This document shows, piece by piece, positions 16,705-22,411 of a stretch of 33,123 nucleotides of DNA. The stretch's first letter is position 1; every line of letters begins with the position of its first letter. The position numbers and the translations under genes were made by a program. The notes beneath the pieces are model-generated. The model saw only the letters and a list, made by a program, of their open reading frames with translations. It did no database searches and was not told where the DNA came from. Source of the stretch: a bacterium (GTDB lineage: Bacteria; Patescibacteriota; Patescibacteriia; UBA2169). Location: positions 1 through 33,123 of the forward strand of contig NZBL01000009.1 in assembly GCA_002687895.1 (NCBI GenBank). Reading direction: 5' to 3'.

Positions 16705-16758
16705 ATGGTTGAACAAAACAAGAACCTTATCCTAGTTTTTTCTATTATTGGCACGTAG
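16705..16758 (+). CDS. Putative leader peptide, 17 residues (unit 1)
   Basis: ATG to TAG encodes MVEQNKNLILVFSIIGT. It starts 8 nt after a -10 element, with no room for a ribosome-binding site, so it would be read as a leaderless start. Six of 17 residues are Leu, Ile or Val. Its own codons 2-8 form one arm of an 18-of-19 bp helix with sequence just past its stop, the arrangement expected if translation controls RNA folding. A similar peptide (MNAQNLVITILKNSG) occupies the same place in unit 2 at 26844-26891. Confidence 0.5.
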   Translation: MVEQNKNLILVFSIIGT

Positions 16759-16816
16759 CCGAGGTTCTTGTTTCGTTCAATTATTTTAAGAAGACCTCGG
16801 ACAAACCGGGGTTTTT
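16709..16816 (+). promoter_or_regulatory. Putative attenuator with three competing helices (unit 1)
   Basis: Segment 1 (16709-16727, inside the leader peptide) pairs with 16762-16780 over 19 positions with a single mismatch. Segment 2 (CCGAGGT, 16759-16765) can instead pair with segment 3 (ACCTCGG, 16794-16800). Segment 3 can instead pair with segment 4 (CCGGGGT, 16806-16812), followed by a T-run: an intrinsic terminator. If the leader is not translated, helix 1 hides segment 2 and the terminator forms. A ribosome held within the leader frees segment 2 to form the antiterminator. The layout is read directly; the regulatory function is inferred. Confidence 0.6.
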
Positions 16817-16851
16817 AAATTGTACCTTAACCTTAAAAGTGGAGGATGGTA

Positions 16852-17076
16852 ATGACAGAATTAATTCATGCTGAAGAGAGTGGTTTAATCGACCTTTCTG
16901 GGCTTACCTTCAGAGAAGCTCGTAAGGTAACTAAGAAAGATGTCAGTCATGCCAAAACTGCATTAAGAATTGCACATAATGCAGGAAAAGCTGAAGAAAT
17001 AGCTAAATGCGAAGAACGTCTTAGAGCTGCTCGAAGAGCGCGAGAACCCTATATACACCCTGGATCTATAAGATGA
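16852..17076 (+). CDS. Small charged helical protein of unknown function behind an attenuator
   Basis: A 74-residue product beginning MTELIHAEESGLIDLSGL. From about residue 22 onward it is a run of Arg/Lys/Glu/Ala likely to form long helices (HAKTALRIAHNAGKAEEIAK, then CEERLRAARRARE). No membrane segment; I do not recognise a family. The ATG at 16852 is chosen because GGAGG (16841-16845) lies 6 nt before it; the ATG two codons upstream overlaps that site. It is the only gene in a unit made of promoter, leader peptide, competing hairpins and terminator. Unit 2 encodes an unrelated-looking 59-residue protein that also starts MTE. Confidence 0.7.
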   Translation: MTELIHAEESGLIDLSGLTFREARKVTKKDVSHAKTALRIAHNAGKAEEIAKCEERLRAARRAREPYIHPGSIR

Positions 17077-17096
17077 GACTGGGTGTAAAACTTGGC

Positions 17097-17131
17097 AAAA
17101 TACTCCTACGAAGTTGTAGGGGTATTTTATT
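17097..17131 (+). terminator. Terminator of unit 1
   Basis: AAAATACTCCTAC and GTAGGGGTATTTT form a hairpin around GAAGTT, ending in TTTTATTT. It closes the single-gene unit that begins at 16669. Confidence 0.85.
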
Positions 17132-17183
17132 TGCCCAAAATTTTCTATATAGGTATACTAGTAAAAGAAATTAAAATAAAATT

Positions 17184-17405
17184 ATGTCCATAGCATTTCT
17201 AGGTTTTACGCTTACATTTCTTGGAAAGCTTTTAATTGCTTTTACTGCAATTATGGTGCATCACCGTGTGGTGCATGAACACAGAATTGATAAAGCAGTA
17301 TTTAAAAGCATGAAGCGCGAACAAAAATTCGGCATCCTTGGCGTTATATTCCTTGTTACAGGATATCTTCTTGAGTTCCCAAATATGTGGGATGCAGGAG
17401 CTTAG
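17184..17405 (+). CDS. Small two-helix membrane protein
   Basis: A 73-residue protein with two hydrophobic helices: residues 2-24 (SIAFLGFTLTFLGKLLIAFTA) and about 48-65 (FGILGVIFLVTGYLLEF). A basic, His-rich loop (HHRVVHEHRIDKAVFKSMKR) joins them. It is likely an integral membrane protein with both ends on one side. The function is unknown. The cyclase-family gene follows after 4 bp, so the two are probably co-transcribed. Confidence 0.7.
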   Translation: MSIAFLGFTLTFLGKLLIAFTAIMVHHRVVHEHRIDKAVFKSMKREQKFGILGVIFLVTGYLLEFPNMWDAGA

Positions 17406-17409
17406 AGTT

Positions 17410-18021
17410 ATGAAAATGTATGATATTTCAATGCCATTGCACAATAATATTCCGCATTGGCCAGGGGAGGATGGATTTAACCGCAAAGAAAAAGGAGCAG
17501 GTGAAGCTGTTGTATCTGATATAGTTTTTGGAAGCCACACAGGAACTCATATAGACGCTCCAAAGCATTTTAAAAATAAGGGAAGCGTTGATGAAATTGA
17601 TTTACAAAGCTTAATGGGCGAATGTTATGTAGTGGAAGTTGGGCACGAGGGTCATATTAGTTCAGATGATATAGATAAACTTCCAAATGGAATAGAGCGA
17701 GTAATATTTAAAACAAGTAATACTAAAAGAGGGTTATTAGATGATCCAGAGTTTCACAAGGACTTTGTTTCTTTAGATGAATCAGCAGCTGCGGCGATTG
17801 TCGCGCGCAAGATAAAACTTGTAGGACTTGATTATCTTTCTGTGGAGCAAAAAGGAGCCAAAAATCACCCTGTTCACAATACATTATTAAAAGCAGGAGT
17901 GGTCAGTTTAGAAGGGTGTGTATTATATGATATTGCTCCCGGCAAATATGAGATAATTGCTTTGCCTTTGCGAATTCAAGATGGAGATGGTTCTCCTGCA
18001 AGAGTAATATTAAAAAAGTAA
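17410..18021 (+). CDS. Cyclase-family metal hydrolase (kynurenine formamidase-like)
   Basis: This is a 203-residue protein of the cyclase/KynB superfamily, which hydrolyses amides or lactones with two metal ions. It shows the N-terminal YDISMPLHNNIPHWPGE and the metal-binding signature GSHTGTHIDAPKHF (about residues 46-59, with ligands His48, His52 and Asp54). The later GLDYLSVEQ and NHPVHNTLL segments are also family-typical. No tryptophan catabolic genes are nearby, so a true kynurenine formamidase role is doubtful. The ATG at 17410 follows a weak GGAG; an ATG two codons later (MYDIS) is also possible. gnd follows after 10 bp, suggesting a shared message. Confidence 0.85.
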   Translation: MKMYDISMPLHNNIPHWPGEDGFNRKEKGAGEAVVSDIVFGSHTGTHIDAPKHFKNKGSVDEIDLQSLMGECYVVEVGHEGHISSDDIDKLPNGIERVIFKTSNTKRGLLDDPEFHKDFVSLDESAAAAIVARKIKLVGLDYLSVEQKGAKNHPVHNTLLKAGVVSLEGCVLYDIAPGKYEIIALPLRIQDGDGSPARVILKK

Positions 18022-18031
18022 GTATAATTAT

Positions 18032-18928
18032 ATGCAAATAGGATATTATGGCCTTGGAAAAATGGGCGCAAACATGGTGGAACTGCTTTTAGAAAAAAAG
18101 CATGACATAATAGCTTCAAATAGATCCAAAGAGCCAATAGATGAAATCGCAAAAAAGGGAGCAACTCCAGCTTATGATTTAGAGGGGCTGGTTAAAAAGG
18201 TAAAAAAGCCGCGAACCATATGGCTTATGGTTCCGCATGACGCGGTTGATACTGTATTAACTGATATTATGCCTTTGCTCGCGCCAGGAGATACTATTAT
18301 AGATGGAGGAAATTCATTATATAAAGAATCAATTAGACGCGGAAAGGACTTAGAAAAAAATGAAATTAACTTTCTTGATGCTGGCGTTTCTGGAGGTCCG
18401 GATGGAGCGCGCAATGGAGCATGTGTTATGGTTGGCGGTAAAAAAGAATTATTTGATAAATACGAGGACATCTTCCGCGACATTTCCGCAAAGGATGCAT
18501 ATGGATATATGGGCAAGAGCGGGGCAGGGCATTTTGTAAAAATGGTTCACAATGGAATTGAATATGGAATGATGCAGGCAATTGGAGAAGGTTTCGCACT
18601 TATGAATGTTCCATCTGACTTTGATTTGGATCTTAAGGAAATTAGTAGGATATATAATCACCAAAGTGTAATTACATCCAGATTAACTGATTGGCTGGAG
18701 AAAGCTTATGTGCAAGAAGGTGTTGCTTTAGAGAATATTTCAGGCGAGGTTTCACATTCCGGAGAAGGCCAATGGACTGTTGATGCTGCCAAAGAAATGG
18801 ATATTCCTGTTACTGTTATAGAAGCAGCATTAGAGTTCCGCAAGATGTCCCAAGGCAATCCAAGCTATACCGGCAAAGTGGTTTCTGCTTTGCGCGGACA
18901 ATTTGGCGGGCATGAAGTCAAAAATTAG
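18032..18928 (+). CDS. gnd: 6-phosphogluconate dehydrogenase, short (YqeC/GntZ-like) form
   Basis: Gnd oxidises 6-phosphogluconate to ribulose 5-phosphate, CO2 and NAD(P)H. The 298-residue product has the nucleotide-binding GLGKMGANM at the N-terminus, IDGGNSLYKES, the signature FLDAGVSGGPDGARNG, and the catalytic region GHFVKMVHNGIEYGMMQ with Lys170 as the likely base. At about 300 residues it is the short form rather than the ~470-residue E. coli type; short forms are often NAD-linked, but the cofactor cannot be fixed here (Asn30-Arg31 after strand 2 fits NADP). With zwf and pgi in the same window it supports an oxidative pentose phosphate branch. Confidence 0.93.
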   Translation: MQIGYYGLGKMGANMVELLLEKKHDIIASNRSKEPIDEIAKKGATPAYDLEGLVKKVKKPRTIWLMVPHDAVDTVLTDIMPLLAPGDTIIDGGNSLYKESIRRGKDLEKNEINFLDAGVSGGPDGARNGACVMVGGKKELFDKYEDIFRDISAKDAYGYMGKSGAGHFVKMVHNGIEYGMMQAIGEGFALMNVPSDFDLDLKEISRIYNHQSVITSRLTDWLEKAYVQEGVALENISGEVSHSGEGQWTVDAAKEMDIPVTVIEAALEFRKMSQGNPSYTGKVVSALRGQFGGHEVKN

Positions 18929-18991
18929 AATTCGTAATCTATTAGTTTGCTAAACGGCTATAACGATATAGCTGTATATTTAGGTTTTTTC

Positions 18992-19020
18992 TTGACTTTT
19001 ATTAGTATTTTAGGTATTAT
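18992..19020 (+). promoter_or_regulatory. Promoter of tRNA-Thr/rpmG/lipoprotein/tRNA-Trp run
   Basis: TTGACT (18992-18997), 17-bp spacer, TATTAT (19015-19020), 14 nt before tRNA-Thr. The four genes that follow are packed with very short gaps and may share this promoter. Confidence 0.7.
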
Positions 19021-19034
19021 AATTTGGTATTTAT

Positions 19035-19111
19035 GCCGGGATAGCTCAGTTGGTTAGAGCAGCACTTTTGTAAAGTGAAGGTCGGGGGTTCGAATCCTCT
19101 TCCCGGCTCCA
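19035..19111 (+). tRNA. tRNA-Thr (anticodon TGT)
   Basis: Acceptor GCCGGGA/TCCCGGC, D-arm GCTC/GAGC, anticodon loop TTTGTAA, T-loop TTCGAAT, discriminator T and encoded CCA. It is the second threonine isoacceptor in the window. Confidence 0.96.
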
Positions 19112-19134
19112 TAGTAATTTAATTATAGAAATAT

Positions 19135-19290
19135 ATGTCACAGGACAGACTCACAAAACTAGAATGCACAGAATGTAAAAGGGTAACCAGCCATACATTC
19201 AAGAACAAAAAAAAGCTTCAAACTCGCTTAGAGCTTAAGAAGTTCTGCAAATGGTGCAAAAAGCATACTCCACATAAAGAAACCAAGTAA
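19135..19290 (+). CDS. rpmG: 50S ribosomal protein L33
   Basis: A 51-residue protein starting [16 protein letters not shown]. Two CxxC pairs (CTEC near residues 11-14 and CKWC near 39-42) and the terminal [10 protein letters not shown] are the zinc-binding form of bL33. tRNA-Thr lies 23 bp upstream, the usual tRNA-rpmG neighbourhood, but secE and nusG, which often follow, are absent; a lipoprotein gene follows after 4 bp instead. Confidence 0.93.
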   Translation: MSQDRLTKLECTECKRVTSHTFKNKKKLQTRLELKKFCKWCKKHTPHKETK

Positions 19291-19294
19291 TAGT

Positions 19295-19720
19295 ATGCAC
19301 TCAAAAAAAATACTAATTGCGGTTCTTGCTGTTGCGATTCTGGGCGCGGGATGCTCGCAAACTTCACAAGATGAGGATCAAGACGATGCATCATTTGTTG
19401 GCAAGGTTTTTAACGGAGCAAAGCAGACCATTGGCTCTGGCGCGCAAAAAGGCAGTAGATTTATCAAAGAGTCAGGCGAAGGATATATTCGCAATTTAAC
19501 TGACGAGCAAAAGCTTATTGTCGCGCAATGGCTTGCTAAGAATAAATTGAACGAGTTTGGGGATGCTATTGGAACTTTATATACCGGAGGAACGCCACTA
19601 TTTGATGAGCTAACCGGCGAATCCACCGACAGGTTTACATATTTATTTGAAAAATTTCCAGAGCTTAAGGATGTCATAAAAGGCGAGATGGAGCTTCAAG
19701 CAGTTGAAATAGAAGAATAA
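19295..19720 (+). CDS. Predicted lipoprotein of unknown function
   Basis: A 141-residue secreted protein. The N-terminus has a basic start, a hydrophobic core (ILIAVLAVAILGAGCSQ) and a lipobox LGAGC with Cys20 as the lipid-modified residue. The mature part is acidic after the anchor, then helical (LTDEQKLIVAQWLAKNKLNE). I do not recognise a domain. Its stop codon is directly followed by the first base of tRNA-Trp, so the mRNA and the tRNA precursor must be separated by processing if they share a transcript. Confidence 0.8.
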   Translation: MHSKKILIAVLAVAILGAGCSQTSQDEDQDDASFVGKVFNGAKQTIGSGAQKGSRFIKESGEGYIRNLTDEQKLIVAQWLAKNKLNEFGDAIGTLYTGGTPLFDELTGESTDRFTYLFEKFPELKDVIKGEMELQAVEIEE

Positions 19721-19794
19721 GGGGGTGTAGTACAGTGGTAGTATGCGGGTCTCCAAAACCTGAGACGGGGGTTCAATTCCCTCCACCCCTGCCA
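19721..19794 (+). tRNA. tRNA-Trp (anticodon CCA)
   Basis: Acceptor GGGGGTG pairs with CACCCCT (G-U at the first pair), discriminator G, encoded CCA. Anticodon stem CGGGT/ACCTG with loop CTCCAAA; T-loop TTCAATT. It abuts the stop codon of the lipoprotein gene. Confidence 0.94.
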
Positions 19795-19859
19795 AGTGTA
19801 AACATTTATAACCGCCGAAAATTGACGTTTTCGTATTTTTTGGATATAGTAGAAATACT

Positions 19860-20168
19860 ATGAGTTTTGAAGAAATTCGCAAAAAACTAACTCCGATTCT
19901 TAAAGCACGAGGCGCTGAATATGCTGCTGTTTTCGGAAGCGCTGCGCGAGGAGATTTAAAACCAGATAGTGATGTGGATGTTTTAGTGCGGTTTAGTGAT
20001 GACATCTCTTTGTTAGATCATATTGGCGTTGCATATGAACTAGGTGATACTGTTGGTCAAAAAGTAGATCTTATCACTGAAAACAGCTTAAATAAGCATG
20101 TTGCTCAAAATGTGAAAAAAGATTTAAAAGTTTTGTATGGAAAAGGGCAAAGACAAGATTTACTGTAA
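19860..20168 (+). CDS. mntA: MntA-like nucleotidyltransferase antitoxin
   Basis: A 102-residue minimal nucleotidyltransferase. The motif GSAARGDLKPDSDVDVLV (residues 26-43) contains the GS loop and catalytic Asp38 and Asp40, with a third acidic residue in KVDLI (Asp70). In characterised MntA-HepT pairs the enzyme AMPylates a tyrosine of the HEPN toxin to silence it. The next gene is a HEPN protein overlapping by 32 nt, the standard arrangement, so coupled translation is likely. Confidence 0.88.
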   Translation: MSFEEIRKKLTPILKARGAEYAAVFGSAARGDLKPDSDVDVLVRFSDDISLLDHIGVAYELGDTVGQKVDLITENSLNKHVAQNVKKDLKVLYGKGQRQDLL

Positions 20169-20484
20169 ACACATTTTGGACGCAATAGAAGAAATAGAGT
20201 CATTTACAAAAGGAATGACTTTTAAAGATTTTGAAAAAGACAAAAAGACTCAAAGAGCTGTGACTCGTGATTTGGAAATTATAGGTGAAGCTGCCAAACG
20301 GTTATCAAAAGAGCAAACAGACAAATACGAACAAATTCCTTGGCGCAACATAGCTGGTATGCGTGATTTTTTGATTCATGATTATATGGATGTTGATTTG
20401 AAAGAGATTTGGAAGGCAGCAACAGAAGATATATCAGAATTAAAAGAGGTAATTACTAAGATGATAAATGACATTAATTATTGA
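20137..20484 (+). CDS. hepT: HepT-like HEPN ribonuclease toxin
   Basis: A 115-residue all-helical protein of the HepT family. The HEPN catalytic motif Rx4HxY is present as RDFLIHDY (Arg76, His81, Tyr83). In studied systems it is the RNase active site, and the tyrosine is the AMPylation target of MntA. The supporting segment DLEIIGEAAKRLS (about residues 46-58) is also typical. It overlaps mntA by 32 nt. The motif is intact, so the pair looks functional. Such modules are mobile and common in bacteria and archaea. Confidence 0.9.
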   Translation: MEKGKDKIYCKHILDAIEEIESFTKGMTFKDFEKDKKTQRAVTRDLEIIGEAAKRLSKEQTDKYEQIPWRNIAGMRDFLIHDYMDVDLKEIWKAATEDISELKEVITKMINDINY

Positions 20485-20486
20485 AT

Positions 20487-21623
20487 ATGGAAAAAGATAA
20501 TCAAAATCATAAATTTGTCTATTTTGGTGTAGTATTAATAATTATTTTACTTGTTCTATTAGGATTTTTTTACTTTTACACCAATAGGAACCAAACAAGC
20601 AAAACAGATACCTTATTTAGACAAGGTGTAGTTCTTTATTCACAGCAAATTAGTAGTAGCAGTAATGGTTACAGAAATTGGCCTACGGTTAGAATTTTTC
20701 GAAAAATAGGAAATTTCGAGCCAGAGATGTTAGCTGAAGTTGGTAAGGTTGGTGAATATCCAAACAGTTATTTATTAAGTCCAGATAGGAAATCTCTGTT
20801 AATTAACTTAGAAAGCAAACTCCAAATTTTAGATCTAAGAACACAAGAGCTTAAAGATTTGTTTATTCCAAAACGACAAGTATTTAGCGTTGCTTATTCA
20901 CCAAACGGAGAACAATTGTTAATTTGGGACCAGAAATATGTTCCTCGCGATGGAGATAGAAGTTATTACGTTCGCCGCTTCACGATAGCTAATAAAAATG
21001 ATGAGATATTAGCGCAAGGTGAAAACAAACTTTCATATTCTGCTGAAGTATGGAGAGATGACGATAAAGTAATACTAAGAGAATTACAAGGAGACTTTGC
21101 TATACCATATTATTTTGACCTGGACACAAATCAAATCATTAAAGTTTCAGGAAAATATACTTCTGGTTTACTTAGTTCAAGTGGAAAGCTAATGGCAGTA
21201 GGTAAGAGTGGGATAGATGATATATGTAATGATTATAGCGGTAGGACGATAAGTGAATACAATATTATTGAACCTGTTACTGGCGAGATTTTAATAAGTG
21301 TTGGTAATGAGGAAGCTCATAGTAGAGTTATTGCTTTTTCTAGTGATGATAATGAGGTGTTATATGCGACATCAGAGCCGGAAACAAATAAAGAGGATTG
21401 TAGTAGGATCTCAGATGAACAATATTATATCGCAGATATAAATAATGGAGATTCTAGGATTGTTAATGCGCCATCCTATATATTGAGGAGTTGGGATAAG
21501 AATTATATAGGAGCAAGAACAGAATATGACTACGAAAAGAAAATTTGGTCAATCTCTATTAATGGTGAGCCGCTGATTACATCTTCAGATGAATTAGAAC
21601 TCATTGGACAGTATACTCAATAA
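20487..21623 (+). CDS. Membrane-anchored beta-propeller-like protein, unknown function
   Basis: A 378-residue protein with one N-terminal membrane helix (about residues 11-32, FVYFGVVLIIILLVLLGFFYF) and a large extracytoplasmic part. The latter shows repeated strands and turns of the kind SPDRKSLLINLESKLQILDLR, YSPNGEQLLIWDQ and FSSDDNEVLYATS, which resemble TolB/WD40-like propeller blades. The ATG at 20487 is preferred to an in-frame TTG two codons upstream. It starts just after hepT but is unlikely to be part of the toxin-antitoxin module. No catalytic motif is seen. Confidence 0.7.
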   Translation: MEKDNQNHKFVYFGVVLIIILLVLLGFFYFYTNRNQTSKTDTLFRQGVVLYSQQISSSSNGYRNWPTVRIFRKIGNFEPEMLAEVGKVGEYPNSYLLSPDRKSLLINLESKLQILDLRTQELKDLFIPKRQVFSVAYSPNGEQLLIWDQKYVPRDGDRSYYVRRFTIANKNDEILAQGENKLSYSAEVWRDDDKVILRELQGDFAIPYYFDLDTNQIIKVSGKYTSGLLSSSGKLMAVGKSGIDDICNDYSGRTISEYNIIEPVTGEILISVGNEEAHSRVIAFSSDDNEVLYATSEPETNKEDCSRISDEQYYIADINNGDSRIVNAPSYILRSWDKNYIGARTEYDYEKKIWSISINGEPLITSSDELELIGQYTQ

Positions 21624-21720
21624 TTTACTTAGTGAGATTTGGAATATAAATGCATTGCTCTTGAAAATATTTATGTAGTTGCTCATATTTTTTCATTTGT
21701 TTTCAATCAAAACATACAAC

Positions 21721-21742
21721 AACACTATTTTAGTGTTTTAAC
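21721..21742 (+). terminator. Terminator after the propeller-like gene
   Basis: AACACTA and TAGTGTT flank TTT and are followed by TTAACTTTA. A short, weak intrinsic terminator about 100 bp after the stop codon. Confidence 0.6.
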
Positions 21743-21803
21743 TTTATTGACTAACTCCTGCATAATAACCTTATCTGAAACAAGATTTATAAGATAGGTC
21801 CAT

Positions 21804-21866
21804 TTGGCCTGCCACGCTTAGCGTGGCCCTGCTTGTCCAAATACCGCTAATGTTGGCGGTATTTTT
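21804..21866 (+). other. Stem-loop cluster ending in a terminator, possible small RNA
   Basis: This lies in the longest gene-free stretch (21624-21979). ATTTGG...CCAAAT encloses the palindrome GCCACGCT-T-AGCGTGGC (21811-21827). It is followed by AATACCGC/GCGGTATT with a T-run (21839-21866), a clear intrinsic terminator. A possible TTGACT lies upstream at about 21748, but no convincing -10 pairs with it. It could be a short non-coding RNA or only tandem hairpins. I see nothing else in this gap except the promoter at 21915-21942. Confidence 0.4.
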
Positions 21867-21914
21867 GGTTGATCTCTCATGAGACTCGAACTATATATTT
21901 GTACAGTGAGTTGT

Positions 21915-21942
21915 TTGTCGCGTTTACTCAAAATGGTATACT
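21915..21942 (+). promoter_or_regulatory. Possible promoter of the 54-aa gene
   Basis: TTGTCG (21915-21920), 16-bp spacer, TATACT (21937-21942), 37 nt before the ATG at 21980. Confidence 0.5.
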
Positions 21943-21979
21943 GAATATGCTAAAAACAAATTGGTTTTAACTAAGTATT

Positions 21980-22144
21980 ATGTCTGAACGAGGATATAAA
22001 CTAGAATCTGCGCCAGAACCTTACCCAAAAGAGGGCAAGCTTTTAGTCAATGGGATGTTGGAAGAGCTTGGTGCGACAATGGAAGAATTTTCAAAATTTT
22101 CTTCTCCTGAGAATAAGCAAATTATTATTGAAACTTCCCAATAA
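21980..22144 (+). CDS. Small protein of unknown function (54 aa)
   Basis: ATG to TAA encodes an acidic peptide starting MSERGYKLESAPEPYPKEGK and ending ENKQIIIETSQ. No membrane segment or known motif. A promoter-like sequence precedes it, and the codon pattern is like that of nearby genes, but there is no strong ribosome-binding site. It lies just before the antirepressor remnant and could itself be a truncated gene. Confidence 0.4.
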   Translation: MSERGYKLESAPEPYPKEGKLLVNGMLEELGATMEEFSKFSSPENKQIIIETSQ

Positions 22145-22173
22145 GATGAAAATGAACCAAAAGCAGCTGTATA

Positions 22174-22401
22174 GGTGTTGATAAATTTTGCTTGATTTTT
22201 AGTATGCTGGGCGAACGTGCTACAACGTAAATTCATCGCAATGAAGATTCAAAAGGAGTGTTAAAATTAAAGTCAGATGCCAAAGCAGGTGGAGATATTG
22301 CTGGTGGAGCAAGAAAAAATTTGGAAAAGAGATTGGGTCGTTCAATTGTGTCTGGTAGTAATTTTTTACCGAAAAAGAAAATCAAGAAATTAAAATCTTA
22401 A
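22174..22401 (+). pseudogene. C-terminal remnant of a BRO-N/DinD-type antirepressor
   Basis: Reading from about 22174, the frame gives LIFSMLGERATT, an in-frame TAA (22228-22230), then IHRNEDSKG, KSDAKAGGDIAGGARKNLEK and RLGRSIVSGSNFLPKKK to a TAA at 22399. This matches, as I recall the family, the C-terminal end of BRO-N/DinD-like proteins (LIFxMLGE and GGxIAGxAR..LEKxxGxxVVS..NFL). Only the last ~70 residues remain and the N-terminal DNA-binding part is absent. Such genes are linked to phage and plasmid elements, so this is a trace of a past mobile element. The abutting ABC gene is convergent. Confidence 0.62.
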
Positions 22402-22411
22402 CAGAGTTATA

